A stretch of DNA of 64,000 nucleotides from Pseudomonas floridensis (lineage in GTDB: Bacteria > Pseudomonadota > Gammaproteobacteria > Pseudomonadales > Pseudomonadaceae), in assembly GCF_002087235.1 (NCBI RefSeq), contig NZ_MUIO01000093.1, positions 1 through 64,000 on the forward strand. The letters are read 5' to 3'. The notes under the pieces were generated by a model. That model was not told the origin of the DNA, ran no database searches, and worked only from the letters and a program-made list of their open reading frames with translations. Position numbers and translations under genes: made by a program. Position 1 is the stretch's first letter. Each line of letters begins with the position of its first letter. Of this stretch, positions 26,687 through 36,253 are shown one piece after another.

Positions 26687-27430
26687 GTGAGCAAAGAACC
26701 CGACCGCCTATTCGCCCAACCGCTAGCCCAGGTGCCTGACTTCGCCTTCAACGAAGACGTGGTGCGCGTGTTTCCGGACATGATCAAGCGCTCGGTGCCC
26801 GGCTATCCGACGATCGTCGAAAACCTCGGCGTGCTGGCTGCACAGTTCGCACAGCCAGACACGGTGCTGTACGACCTGGGCAGCTCGCTGGGCGCAGTCA
26901 CTCAGGCATTGCGCCGCCATGTGCGCCACGAAGGCTGCCGGGTAATCGCCATCGACAATTCGGCGGCGATGGTTGAACGCTGTCGCGAATACCTCAATGC
27001 CCAGAACTCGATGTTCCAGGAGCTGCTGCCGGTGGAGGTGGTAGAGGGCGACATTCTGGCTCTGAGGTTCCAGCCAGCCTCGGTGGTCGCGCTGAACTTT
27101 ACCCTGCAATTCATCGCCCCCCAACAGCGTCTGGAACTGCTTGGCCGGATCCGCAGCGCGCTGGTGCCTGGCGGTGCGCTGATCCTGTCCGAAAAACTGC
27201 GCTTCGATGATGGGCAGGAACACGCGTTACTGACTGACCTGCACATTGCCTTCAAGCGCGCCAATGGTTACAGCGATCTGGAAATCGCCCAGAAACGCAG
27301 TGCCATCGAAAACGTCATGAAGCCCGACAGCCTCGAAGAACATCGCCAACGCCTGCTCGCCGCCGGATTCTCCAAAGTGGTGCCGTGGTTCCAATGCCTT
27401 AACTTTGCCTCGTTGATTGCCCTGCCATGA
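26687..27430 (+). CDS. cmoA: Carboxy-S-adenosyl-L-methionine synthase
   Basis: 247 residues from a GTG start. The Rossmann SAM site is YDLGSSLGAVTQALRRH with AIDNSAAMVERC. N-terminal DRLFAQPLAQVPDFAFNEDVVRVFPDMIKRSVPGY is typical of CmoA. It makes Cx-SAM from SAM and prephenate for cmo5U34 tRNA modification. It overlaps cmoB by four bases (ATGA), so the product is handed to a co-expressed enzyme. Confidence 0.95.
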   Translation: MSKEPDRLFAQPLAQVPDFAFNEDVVRVFPDMIKRSVPGYPTIVENLGVLAAQFAQPDTVLYDLGSSLGAVTQALRRHVRHEGCRVIAIDNSAAMVERCREYLNAQNSMFQELLPVEVVEGDILALRFQPASVVALNFTLQFIAPQQRLELLGRIRSALVPGGALILSEKLRFDDGQEHALLTDLHIAFKRANGYSDLEIAQKRSAIENVMKPDSLEEHRQRLLAAGFSKVVPWFQCLNFASLIALP

Positions 27431-28386
27431 TTGATCTCGCTCCGCTCGTCCGCCGTCTGGCCGCAACTCCGCTCGCGGCCTGGGCCAACGGCCTGCAAGC
27501 CCAGCTCGACACCAAGATGACCAAAGGACACGGCGATCTGCAGCGCTGGCAAAGCGCGCTGGACGCCCTGCCCGACCTGACGCCGGACCGGATTGAGCTG
27601 ACTGACAGCTTTACCCTGGAAACCGCGTGCAACGGCGAAACACGCACCGTACTGCGCAAGGCGCTGATGGGTTTGTCGCCATGGCGCAAAGGACCGTTCA
27701 ACGTGTTCGGCGTCCACATCGACACCGAATGGCGTTCGGACTGGAAATGGTCACGGGTATCGCCGCACCTCGACCTGAAAGGCAAGCGCGTGCTGGATGT
27801 GGGCTGCGGCAATGGCTATTACCAGTGGCGCATGCTGGGCGCCGGTGCCGACTGCGTGATCGGCGTCGATCCAAACTGGCTGTTCTTCTGCCAGTTCCAG
27901 GCCATGCAGCGTTACCTGCCCGAGCTGCCCGCCTGGCACCTGCCGTTCGCGCTGGAGGATCTGCCCGCCAATCTGGAAGGGTTCGACACGGTGTTTTCCA
28001 TGGGCGTGCTGTATCACCGCAAATCGCCCATCGATCACCTGCTGGCGCTGAAAGACTGCCTGGTCAAAGGCGGCGAACTGGTCATGGAAACGCTGGTGAT
28101 ACCGGGCGACGTGCATCAGGTACTGGTGCCGGAAGACCGCTACGCACAGATGCGTAACGTCTGGTTTCTGCCGTCAGTGCCCGCGCTGGAGCTTTGGATG
28201 CGTCGTGCGGGCTTCACCGACGTGCGTTGCGTGGACGTCAGCCATACGACAATCGAGGAGCAGCGCAGCACCGAATGGATGCGCTATCAGTCGCTGGGCG
28301 ACTTCCTCGACCCGACAGACCACAGCAAGACCGTCGAAGGCCTGCCCGCGCCGATGCGGGCAGTGATCGTCGGGCGTAAACCTTGA
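27427..28386 (+). CDS. cmoB: tRNA U34 carboxymethyltransferase
   Basis: 319 residues, the normal CmoB length. The SAM-fold motif is VLDVGCGNGYYQWRML, followed by VIGVDPNWLFFCQFQAMQRY and MGVLYHRKSP. It transfers the carboxymethyl group of Cx-SAM to 5-hydroxyuridine at tRNA position 34. It overlaps cmoA and converges on pdxJ with a nine-base gap. Confidence 0.95.
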   Translation: MIDLAPLVRRLAATPLAAWANGLQAQLDTKMTKGHGDLQRWQSALDALPDLTPDRIELTDSFTLETACNGETRTVLRKALMGLSPWRKGPFNVFGVHIDTEWRSDWKWSRVSPHLDLKGKRVLDVGCGNGYYQWRMLGAGADCVIGVDPNWLFFCQFQAMQRYLPELPAWHLPFALEDLPANLEGFDTVFSMGVLYHRKSPIDHLLALKDCLVKGGELVMETLVIPGDVHQVLVPEDRYAQMRNVWFLPSVPALELWMRRAGFTDVRCVDVSHTTIEEQRSTEWMRYQSLGDFLDPTDHSKTVEGLPAPMRAVIVGRKP

Positions 28387-28395
28387 ACGAAGTGC

Positions 28396-29136
28396 TTATC
28401 GTGCCGCCGCCACGATCAACGCCTTCATCTCGGCCACCGCCGCCTTGAAGCCGACGAATAGCGCATGCGCGACCAACGCGTGACCGATGTTCAGTTCATT
28501 GATGCCCTTGATCGCGGCGACCGCTTCGACGTTGTGATAATGCAGGCCGTGACCGGCATTGACGATCAGCCCATGGTCCAGACCAAAGGTCACGCCATCA
28601 GCAATCCGCTGCAGCTCTTCAGCCACCTCCGTCGGCGTCTGCGCATCGGCGTAGCGGCCGGTGTGCAGTTCGATGGCGGGTGCGCCGACTCGCCTGGACG
28701 CTGCAATCTGACGCTCGTCGGCATCAATGAACAGCGACACCTCACACCCGATCTTCGCCAGGCGTTCGACCGCAGCCTTGATGCGGGCTTCCTGACCGGC
28801 GACGTCCAGCCCGCCTTCAGTGGTCAATTCCTGACGCGTTTCCGGCACCAGGCACACATGCGCCGGACGAATACGCTCGGCAAACGCCAGCATCCCTTCG
28901 GTCACGCCCATTTCGAAATTCATGCGGGTCTGTAACACATCCTTGAGCAACAGCACGTCACGCTCCTGAATGTGACGACGGTCTTCACGCAGATGCACCG
29001 TAATGCCATCGGCGCCCGCCTCTTCGGCGTCCAGCGCGGCCTTGACCGGATCCGGATAACGCGTGCCGCGGGCCTGACGCAAGGTGGCCACGTGATCGAT
29101 GTTCACGCCAAGAAGAATGCGAGTGCTTTGAGTCAC
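28396..29136 (-). CDS. pdxJ: Pyridoxine 5'-phosphate synthase
   Basis: 246 residues. GVNIDHVATLRQARGTRYPDP, GADGITVHLREDRRHI and EVSLFIDADE mark the PdxJ TIM barrel, with the active-site His in NIDHVATLR. It condenses 1-deoxyxylulose-5-phosphate with 3-amino-2-oxopropyl phosphate to PNP (vitamin B6). It is the last gene of the lepA-to-pdxJ operon, starting 50 bases after recO. Confidence 0.95.
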   Translation of the reverse strand: MTQSTRILLGVNIDHVATLRQARGTRYPDPVKAALDAEEAGADGITVHLREDRRHIQERDVLLLKDVLQTRMNFEMGVTEGMLAFAERIRPAHVCLVPETRQELTTEGGLDVAGQEARIKAAVERLAKIGCEVSLFIDADERQIAASRRVGAPAIELHTGRYADAQTPTEVAEELQRIADGVTFGLDHGLIVNAGHGLHYHNVEAVAAIKGINELNIGHALVAHALFVGFKAAVAEMKALIVAAAR

Positions 29137-29186
29137 GGAAAGTCTCCTGAAGGAATTCGAAGCAGGCCGCAGAGCATAAAGCCTGA

Positions 29187-29870
29187 CTACGGCTTGCGAA
29201 ACAGTTCGCGGCTGACGAGTGGTCGGCCGCCCAAATGTACGGCCAGGGCCTGGCGCATCAAGCGCTTGGCCGCCGACAACGCGCCGGGGGCGCTCCAGTC
29301 GGCTTCGGCCATGGCCAGCAATTCAACACCCTGAAACAGGCCGGGTTGCAACAGGTAGACCCGCTCGAGCCCGGCGTCGACCTGCAGACGGTACATGCCG
29401 TCGGCGGCCAGGCGTTCGCCGTTGATATCGGTGTCCAGCGCAAAGCCGTACCCCAAATCATCCAGCAAACGCCATTCGAAAGAACGCAGCAAGGGTTCCA
29501 GCGGGCGGCCTTGGGCCAGCGCAACCAGGGTGGCAGCGTAGTGATCGAACACGGCGGGATGCGGGTCTTCGGACGGGAGCAGGCGAATCAGCAGTTCATT
29601 GAGGTACATGCCACTGAACAACGCCTCGCCTGTCATCCAGGTGGCGACACCGGCACTCTCCATGCGACCGACGTTCTTCAGCTCGCCTCGCCCGCGAAAT
29701 TCGACTTCAAGCGGCACAAAGGGGCGCGCCAGCGAACCGGCCTTGCCCTTGGCGCTGCGCAGCACCGCCCGCAGCCGTCCTTGAGGCGTGAGGAAATCGA
29801 CCAACGCGCTGTTTTCGCGATACGCACGGCTGTGCAACACATAAGCAGGTTGGCCGGTTGGCGTGCTCAT
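29187..29870 (-). CDS. recO: DNA repair protein RecO
   Basis: 227 residues from ATG 29870 (MSTPTGQPAYVLHSRAYREN). The frame extends upstream, but that part is in the era-recO gap and is not conserved in type. The N-terminal OB fold (LVDFLTPQGRLRAVLRSAKG) and helical C-half are visible. The Zn-ribbon cysteines of some homologues are absent, as in enterobacterial RecO. It loads RecA on SSB-coated DNA with RecR. It follows era. Confidence 0.93.
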   Translation of the reverse strand: MSTPTGQPAYVLHSRAYRENSALVDFLTPQGRLRAVLRSAKGKAGSLARPFVPLEVEFRGRGELKNVGRMESAGVATWMTGEALFSGMYLNELLIRLLPSEDPHPAVFDHYAATLVALAQGRPLEPLLRSFEWRLLDDLGYGFALDTDINGERLAADGMYRLQVDAGLERVYLLQPGLFQGVELLAMAEADWSAPGALSAAKRLMRQALAVHLGGRPLVSRELFRKP

Positions 29871-29937
29871 CGGGCAGGCTCGAAAAGGAAAGTGTTCACC
29901 CGGCCTCAAGGGTTATCCTGGCCGGGTGACGGGCAGC

Positions 29938-30840
29938 CTAGAGGTCGCCGTAGCCCAGCGAGCGCAGTGCACGCTCGTCATCGGACCAGCCGCCTTTGAC
30001 CTTGACCCAGAGGTTGAGCATCACCTTGGAGTCGAACAGCAACTCCATATCACGACGGGCATCGCTGCCGATGCGCTTGATGCGCTCGCCCTTGTCGCCA
30101 ATGATGATTTTCTTCTGGCCATCGCGCTCGACGAGGATCAGGGCGTGAATATGCAGCGTTCTGCCCTGCTGCTTGAACTCTTCGATCTCGACGGTGATCT
30201 GGTACGGAAGCTCGGCACCCAGCTGACGCATGATCTTCTCGCGAACCAGCTCTGCGGCCAGAAAGCGGCTGCTGCGGTCGGTGATCTGGTCTTCCGGGAA
30301 GAAGTGGTCGTTCTCCGGCAGATGCGATGCAATCAGGCCTTCCAGCGCTTCGAGATTGTGACCGTGCTGCGCGGAAATCGGCACGATGGACGCATTTGGC
30401 AACTGGCCTTGAAGCCATTCCAGATGCGGCATCAGATCGCTCTTGTCTTCAATGCGGTCGGTCTTGTTGATTGCCAGAATGACCGGCCCCTGAACGTACT
30501 GAACACGCTCCAGCACCATCTGGTCTTCATCGGTCCAGCGCGTGCGGTCGACAACGAAGATCACCACGTCGACGTCCTTCAACGCAGCCGATGCGGTCTT
30601 GTTCATGTAACGGTTGAGGGCTTTTTCGCCATTTTTGTGCATGCCCGGGGTGTCAACGTAGATCGCCTGCACGGCGCCTTCGGTCTTGATGCCCAGCATG
30701 TTGTGGCGAGTGGTCTGCGGCTTGCGCGAAGTGATCGCCAGCTTCTGCCCCAGAATGTGATTGAGCAGCGTGGACTTGCCTACGTTGGGGCGGCCGACGA
30801 TGGCAACATAGCCACAGCGTGTTGCAGTTGAATCAGTCAT
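29938..30840 (-). CDS. era: GTPase Era
   Basis: 300 residues from ATG 30840. G1 GRPNVGKST, G3 DTPGMH, G4 NKTD and a C-terminal KH domain with IIGDKGERIKRIGSDARRDM are complete. Era binds the 3' end of 16S rRNA and helps mature the 30S subunit. Its start lies inside the rnc stop region (8-base overlap), so the two are coupled. Confidence 0.96.
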   Translation of the reverse strand: MTDSTATRCGYVAIVGRPNVGKSTLLNHILGQKLAITSRKPQTTRHNMLGIKTEGAVQAIYVDTPGMHKNGEKALNRYMNKTASAALKDVDVVIFVVDRTRWTDEDQMVLERVQYVQGPVILAINKTDRIEDKSDLMPHLEWLQGQLPNASIVPISAQHGHNLEALEGLIASHLPENDHFFPEDQITDRSSRFLAAELVREKIMRQLGAELPYQITVEIEEFKQQGRTLHIHALILVERDGQKKIIIGDKGERIKRIGSDARRDMELLFDSKVMLNLWVKVKGGWSDDERALRSLGYGDL

Positions 30841-31522
30841 GACCGTTCTCCACGCCAAGGGCAATGAGTGCTGCGGCCGCGGCTACCTGTTCGGCAATCC
30901 GGCGGCTGACACCCTGACCTCGACTCTTTTCATTCAATAAGGTGATCTCGCATTCGACGAAGAACGTCCGGCAATGCGGTTCACCCTGGATATCCACCAC
31001 TTCGTAACGCGGCAGCTCACAGGCCCGCGACTGCAGAAACTCCTGCAATCGGGTTTTCGGGTCCTTGTTAGTGTCCACCAGCGTCAGGCTGTCGAACTCG
31101 GTCGTCAGCCATGCCAGCACACGCTCACGCGCAGCCTCCATGCCCGCGTCCAGATAGATCGCGCCGATCAGCGCCTCGAGGGCGTCGGCCAGAATCGATT
31201 CACGACGGAAGCCGCCGCTCTTCAGTTCGCCAGAGCCCAGACGCAGATACTCACCCAGATCGAAACCACGCGCCAGCAGCGCTAGCGTCTCGCCTTTCAC
31301 CAGACGCGCCCGCAAACGGGACAACTGGCCTTCGCGGGCCTGCGGGAAACGCTCGAACAGCGCCTCGCCCGCCACGAAGTTGAGAATGGCATCGCCGAGA
31401 AACTCCAGACGCTCGTTGTTGCGACCGGCAAAACTGCGGTGGGTCAGGGCCAGGACCATCAGTTCCTGATCCTTGAAGGTGTAGCCGAGCTGACGCTCAA
31501 GGCGGCTCAAGGATACGCTCAC
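30833..31522 (-). CDS. rnc: Ribonuclease III
   Basis: 229 residues from a GTG start. The catalytic signature NERLEFLGDAILNFVAGE and ADALEALIGAIYLDAG are intact, followed by a dsRNA-binding domain (DPKTRLQEFLQSR to AAAALIALG). It processes rRNA precursors and structured RNA. The GTGA overlap with the DUF4845 gene and the overlap with era show coupling. Confidence 0.96.
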   Translation of the reverse strand: MSVSLSRLERQLGYTFKDQELMVLALTHRSFAGRNNERLEFLGDAILNFVAGEALFERFPQAREGQLSRLRARLVKGETLALLARGFDLGEYLRLGSGELKSGGFRRESILADALEALIGAIYLDAGMEAARERVLAWLTTEFDSLTLVDTNKDPKTRLQEFLQSRACELPRYEVVDIQGEPHCRTFFVECEITLLNEKSRGQGVSRRIAEQVAAAAALIALGVENGHD

Positions 31523-31902
31523 GGTCTGCCCACGCTCAGTTGCTTGTCGAACTTGATGACCACGTCGATGTTCTGAATCAGTGGCTCACGCTGCTCGTAA
31601 TTCAAATGGGCTTTGAACGCGTTGTTCTCCACCGTTACTTTTAAAGCCTTGTTCAAATCTATATCCCGGATGCTGTTGAGCTGCATGCTCTTTTCGACAT
31701 AACTGTAAAATTCGTTGACCGTGGTGATATCCAGGCCCTTGTTCGTCTCGACCGCTTCGATGATTTTCGTCATCTCCATGTAATCGAGGTAGTGGGGAAC
31801 GATCTTGAGCGCGGTGCTGACCGCAAAGGCGACCAGTGCCAGCGTCAGCAGCCATCCCACCCAAGACAACCCTTTTTGAGAAGCAGGGAACGTCGTGTTC
31901 AC
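31519..31902 (-). CDS. DUF4845 single-pass membrane protein
   Basis: 127 residues from GTG 31902, chosen because AGGAGG sits seven bases before it. One TM helix (GWLLTLALVAFAVSTALKIV) precedes a periplasmic domain with YLDYMEMTKIIEAVETNKGLD. The family lies between lepB and rnc in many gammaproteobacteria; its role is unknown. A link to signal peptidase or pilin-like handling is only suggested by position. Confidence 0.85.
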   Translation of the reverse strand: MNTTFPASQKGLSWVGWLLTLALVAFAVSTALKIVPHYLDYMEMTKIIEAVETNKGLDITTVNEFYSYVEKSMQLNSIRDIDLNKALKVTVENNAFKAHLNYEQREPLIQNIDVVIKFDKQLSVGRP

Positions 31903-31987
31903 TGTTGACCCTCCTGGACGCACTGCCAGCGGCAGGCCGAAGCTGTCCCAAATGACATGCGGCGCTGCTCAGGCAGCGCCGCACGGA

Positions 31988-32842
31988 TTATTTGATCAAC
32001 CCTACGCGTGAAAAATTAGGGAAGTGACTCAGTTTAGGCTCGGGCCAGCTCATCCAGACAGCAAACGCCTTACCGACGATGTTCTTGTCCGGAACCATGC
32101 CCAGCTCGTCCTTAGGAATGTTGGGGTCATCCCAGTAACGGCTGTCGTTGGAGTTGTCGCGGTTGTCGCCCATCATGAAGTAATGCGCGGCAGGTACGGT
32201 CCACTCGCTGTCCGGCGGTGCACGGTAGCGGCTCATTTCCTGACGGATCTGGTGCTCGACGCTGCCTAGTTGCTCTTCGTACAGCTCGGCGCTGCCCAGT
32301 GTACCAGGCTCGGTGCCGATCAGCTTTTTGGCAACCAGTTCGCCATTGACGAACAGCCGCTTGTCGCTGGTATAGCGAATCCGGTCACCCGGCAGGCCGA
32401 CCACACGCTTGATGTAGTTGACGCTCGGGTCGCTAGGGTAGCGAAACACCATCACGTCACCACGCTGTGGATCACCAATCTGGATCACCTTCTGGTCCAG
32501 TACCGGCAATCGGATACCGTAGGAGAACTTGTTCACCAGAATGAAATCGCCCACGTCCAGCGTCGGCTTCATGGAGCCCGACGGAATCTGGAAGGGTTCG
32601 ACCAGAAACGAGCGCAGCACCAGCACGATAAACAACACCGGAAAGAACGATTTGCCGTATTCAACCAGCAGAGGCTCTTTGTTCAATCGCTCGACGACGG
32701 CGATGTCAGGCTCTTTGACGCTGCCCTGATAATTGGCGATGGCGACCCGCCGGCGAGGCGCCAGGAAAGCCAGATCAATCAGTGCAAGCACGCCACAGAC
32801 GAAGACAGCGATGACCAACAACAGCGGGAAATTTAGTGACAT
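31988..32842 (-). CDS. lepB: Signal peptidase I
   Basis: 284 residues. Two N-terminal membrane segments, then catalytic S90 in PSGSMKPTL and general base K145 in YIKRVVGLPGD, and the box GDNRDNSNDSRYWD. Spacing matches E. coli LepB. It removes Sec/Tat signal peptides on the periplasmic side. It starts ten bases after lepA stops. Confidence 0.96.
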   Translation of the reverse strand: MSLNFPLLLVIAVFVCGVLALIDLAFLAPRRRVAIANYQGSVKEPDIAVVERLNKEPLLVEYGKSFFPVLFIVLVLRSFLVEPFQIPSGSMKPTLDVGDFILVNKFSYGIRLPVLDQKVIQIGDPQRGDVMVFRYPSDPSVNYIKRVVGLPGDRIRYTSDKRLFVNGELVAKKLIGTEPGTLGSAELYEEQLGSVEHQIRQEMSRYRAPPDSEWTVPAAHYFMMGDNRDNSNDSRYWDDPNIPKDELGMVPDKNIVGKAFAVWMSWPEPKLSHFPNFSRVGLIK

Positions 32843-32851
32843 AGGACCTGA

Positions 32852-34648
32852 CTATTCCAACCTGAGCACTGCAAGGAAAGCTTCCTGTGGAATTTCCACG
32901 TTGCCGACCTGCTTCATGCGTTTCTTACCGGCCTTTTGCTTCTCCAGCAGTTTGCGCTTACGGCTCACGTCGCCACCGTAACACTTGGCCAGTACGTTCT
33001 TTCTGAGTGCCTTGACGGTTGTCCGGGCCACGATCTGACCACCAATGGCGGCCTGAATTGCCACGTCGAACATCTGCCGCGGGATCAGCTCTTTCATCTT
33101 CTCGGTCAATGCGCGACCCTTGTAATGCGCATTGTCACGGTGAACGATCAGCGCCAGGGCGTCGACCTTCTCGCCGTTGATCAGCACATCGAGCTTGACC
33201 AGGTTGGCAGACTGGTAACGGTCGAAATGGTAGTCCAGCGACGCATAACCACGGCTGACCGACTTGAGACGGTCGAAGAAGTCCAGGACCACTTCGTTCA
33301 TCGGCAAATCGTAGCTGACCTGAACCTGCGTTCCGAGGAACAGCATGTCATGCTGCACGCCGCGTTTTTCAATGCACAACGTGATGACGTTGCCCAAGTG
33401 CTCCTGAGGCACAAGAATATTTGCCCGAACGATAGGTTCGCGCATGTCTTCAATGGCCGAAACATCTGGCAGTTTGGACGGGTTATCGACGTAAATCGTT
33501 TCGCCTGTCTTGAGCAGAAGCTCGAAAATAACCGTGGGCGCAGTGGTGATCAGGTCAAGATCGTATTCGCGCTCCAGACGTTCCTGGATGATCTCCATGT
33601 GGAGCATGCCGAGGAAGCCGCAGCGGAAACCGAAGCCCAGCGCATCGGAGCTTTCCGGCAGGTATTGCAGCGAGGAGTCGTTGAGCGTCAGTTTCTGCAA
33701 CGCCTCGCGGAAGTCTTCGAAATCATCGGAGCTGACCGGGAACAGACCGGCGTACACCTGAGGCTGGATACGTTTGAAGCCTGGCAGCACTTCGACATCC
33801 GGCGTGGAGCTCAGAGTCAGGGTGTCACCGACCGGCGCACCATGAATGTCCTTGATGCCCGCAATGATGAAACCCACTTCGCCAGCTTTCAGGTCCACGG
33901 TCGCGGTGTGCTTGGGGTTGAAGACCCCGACGCTGTCAACCAGGTGCATCTTGCCGGTGGATTTGACGAGGATCTTGTCGCCCTTCTTGACCCGACCGTG
34001 ACGCACACGTACCAGAGACACAACGCCCAGGTAGTTGTCGAACCAGGAGTCGATGATCAACGCCTGCAGCGGATCTTCGATGTTGCCGGTCGGCGCCGGA
34101 ATGGTAGTCACCAGGCGCTCGAGCACCTCGTCGACGCCCATGCCGCTTTTGGCACTGCAGGCCACGGCGTCAGTGGCGTCGATGCCGATGATTTTCTCGA
34201 TCTCTTCCTTGACGCGGTCCGGATCGGCCTGCGGCAAGTCCATTTTGTTCAGTACCGGCATGACCTCAAGGCCTTGCTCGATAGCGGTGTAGCAGTTGGC
34301 AACCGACTGAGCCTCGACGCCCTGCCCCGCATCGACAACCAGCAGCGCGCCCTCACAGGCCGCCAGCGAGCGGCTGACTTCATAGGTGAAGTCCACGTGG
34401 CCCGGGGTGTCAATGAAGTTCAGCTGGTAGGTGATACCGTCTTTGGCCTTGTAGTACAGGGTAACGCTGTGGGCCTTGATGGTGATCCCGCGCTCGCGCT
34501 CAAGATCCATGGAGTCAAGCACCTGCGCTTCCATTTCGCGCTCGGACAGGCCGCCGCACATTTGAATGAAGCGGTCGGCCAGCGTCGACTTGCCATGGTC
34601 AATGTGGGCGATGATGGAGAAATTGCGGATATGACTCAAATCACTCAC
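32852..34648 (-). CDS. lepA: Elongation factor 4 (LepA)
   Basis: 598 residues. G1 AHIDHGKST, G3 DTPGHVDF and G4 NKMD are present, and the LepA-specific C-terminus (GGDVSRKRKLLEKQKAGKKRMK) is clear. It is a ribosome-bound GTPase acting in translation and 30S assembly. It is the first gene of the lepA-lepB-DUF4845-rnc-era-recO-pdxJ series. Confidence 0.97.
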   Translation of the reverse strand: MSDLSHIRNFSIIAHIDHGKSTLADRFIQMCGGLSEREMEAQVLDSMDLERERGITIKAHSVTLYYKAKDGITYQLNFIDTPGHVDFTYEVSRSLAACEGALLVVDAGQGVEAQSVANCYTAIEQGLEVMPVLNKMDLPQADPDRVKEEIEKIIGIDATDAVACSAKSGMGVDEVLERLVTTIPAPTGNIEDPLQALIIDSWFDNYLGVVSLVRVRHGRVKKGDKILVKSTGKMHLVDSVGVFNPKHTATVDLKAGEVGFIIAGIKDIHGAPVGDTLTLSSTPDVEVLPGFKRIQPQVYAGLFPVSSDDFEDFREALQKLTLNDSSLQYLPESSDALGFGFRCGFLGMLHMEIIQERLEREYDLDLITTAPTVIFELLLKTGETIYVDNPSKLPDVSAIEDMREPIVRANILVPQEHLGNVITLCIEKRGVQHDMLFLGTQVQVSYDLPMNEVVLDFFDRLKSVSRGYASLDYHFDRYQSANLVKLDVLINGEKVDALALIVHRDNAHYKGRALTEKMKELIPRQMFDVAIQAAIGGQIVARTTVKALRKNVLAKCYGGDVSRKRKLLEKQKAGKKRMKQVGNVEIPQEAFLAVLRLE

Positions 34649-34775
34649 GGATCAACACTCAAAAAGGTTGCAGGCAGATTGCCCGCCGAAAAATAGCCGG
34701 GAATTGTACCTGAAGGATGCCCGAGGCGTCACGCTTGCAGGCAGATGGATCAGCGCAACGCTGAAATGCAGACGT

Positions 34776-34800
34776 GAAAAAGGGCGGTCGGCGCCGCCCT
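34776..34800 (-). terminator. Intrinsic terminator of the algU-mucABD operon
   Basis: Read on the minus strand, AGGGCGG and CCGCCCT enclose CGCCGA and are followed by TTTTT. It begins 19 bases after the mucD stop and separates this operon from lepA. Confidence 0.9.
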
Positions 34801-34819
34801 CCTTCACTCGGCCAGCCTG

Positions 34820-36253
34820 TTATTCAGCCAGCTTGAACGTGATGAACGTCGCACGGCCCTGACGCAGGACGCGCATCGAGACAGAACGGTCCTTGGGCAG
34901 GCTTTTCGCCACTTCGGTGAACTGCTTGGCCGAAGTGATCGCCTGGTTGTTCAGGTGGGTGATCACGTCACCCGCCTGCAGACCGATCAGGGCAGCCGGA
35001 CCACCGGTCACTTCCTTGATGGCCACGCCACCCTTGATGTCCAGCGTCTTCTTCTGTTCGGCAGTCAACTCGATCACCGAAACACCAAGGCGGTTGCTGC
35101 TGCGCTCGGCACCGGCACCCGGTACGCCGCCCATCTCCTGACCTTCATCCGGCAGCGCGCCGACGGTCACGGTCAGGTTCTGGCGCTTGCCATCACGGAT
35201 GACCTCAAGTTCGGCCTTGCTGCCGTCCTTGAGATTGCCAATCAGGTGCGGCAGGTCCGCAGACATGATGATCGGCTGACCGTTGGCACTCAGAATAACG
35301 TCACCCACCTGCAAACCGCCCTTGGCGGCAGGACCGTCTTCAAGCACCTGTGCAACCAGCGCACCGGCAGGCTTGTCCAGACCAAAGGATTCAGCCAGGT
35401 CCTTGTTGACCTCCTGAATCACGACGCCCAGCCAGCCGCGGCTGACTTTGCCGCTGGCCTTGAGCTGATTGGCAACGTCCATGGCTACGTCGATTGGAAT
35501 CGCGAACGACAGGCCCATGAAGCCACCGGAGCGGGTGAAGATTTGCGAGTTAATACCCACCACTTCGCCAGCCATGTTGAACAGGGGACCGCCGGAGTTG
35601 CCGGGGTTGATCGCCACGTCGGTCTGGATGAACGGCACGTAGGTGTCGTTAGGCAAGCTACGACCCTTGGCGCTGACGATACCTTTGGTCACCGAATGAT
35701 CGAAACCGAACGGAGAACCGATCGCGAGCACCCACTCACCCACTTTGAGCTTGTTGGAGTTGCCCAGCTTGGCGGTTGGCAGGTCCTTACCTTCGATTTT
35801 CAGAACCGCCACGTCGGTGCGTGGATCGGTGCCGACCAGCTTGGCCTTCAATTCGCTGCGATCGGACAGGCGCACGAGAATTTCGTCGGCACCGTCGATG
35901 ACGTGGTTATTGGTCAGCACATAGCCGTCGGACGAAATGATGAAGCCCGAACCCAGCGATTGGGCTTCGCGCTGACGGTCACCTTTTCCTGGCGGACGCG
36001 ACCCCGGCGGCATGCTGCGCTCAAGAAACTCGCGAAGCATGGGCGGAAGGCCTTCAAGATCCGGCACCTGCTGGTTGGCAATGGCGCGATCAGGCAATTT
36101 CTGACGGGTGCTAATATTCACGACCGCCGGCGATGCCTGCTCGACCAGCCCAGTGAAGTCCGGCAAGTCTTCAGCCTGAACGGCAGCGACCTGCCCGAGC
36201 ATCAGCACGGCGGCAATGAATGATAGGTAAGATTTCATGCGTGGTATCGACAT
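34820..36253 (-). CDS. mucD: Periplasmic serine protease MucD (DegP/HtrA type)
   Basis: 477 residues from ATG 36253, which has GGGAG before it; ATG 36238 is an alternative. A signal peptide ends at QVAAVQA. The HtrA triad is H117 (TNNHVI), D147 (DPRTDVAVLKI) and S220 (NPGNSGGPLF), followed by two PDZ domains. It degrades misfolded envelope proteins and restrains the AlgU response. It is separated from mucB by 283 bases where P. aeruginosa has mucC. Confidence 0.95.
   Translation of the reverse strand: MSIPRMKSYLSFIAAVLMLGQVAAVQAEDLPDFTGLVEQASPAVVNISTRQKLPDRAIANQQVPDLEGLPPMLREFLERSMPPGSRPPGKGDRQREAQSLGSGFIISSDGYVLTNNHVIDGADEILVRLSDRSELKAKLVGTDPRTDVAVLKIEGKDLPTAKLGNSNKLKVGEWVLAIGSPFGFDHSVTKGIVSAKGRSLPNDTYVPFIQTDVAINPGNSGGPLFNMAGEVVGINSQIFTRSGGFMGLSFAIPIDVAMDVANQLKASGKVSRGWLGVVIQEVNKDLAESFGLDKPAGALVAQVLEDGPAAKGGLQVGDVILSANGQPIIMSADLPHLIGNLKDGSKAELEVIRDGKRQNLTVTVGALPDEGQEMGGVPGAGAERSSNRLGVSVIELTAEQKKTLDIKGGVAIKEVTGGPAALIGLQAGDVITHLNNQAITSAKQFTEVAKSLPKDRSVSMRVLRQGRATFITFKLAE

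Noticed and set aside
32936..34696. 586-codon rightward open frame
   Set aside because: Antisense to lepA, which has all GTPase motifs.
34955..36223. 422-codon rightward open frame
   Set aside because: Antisense shadow of mucD.
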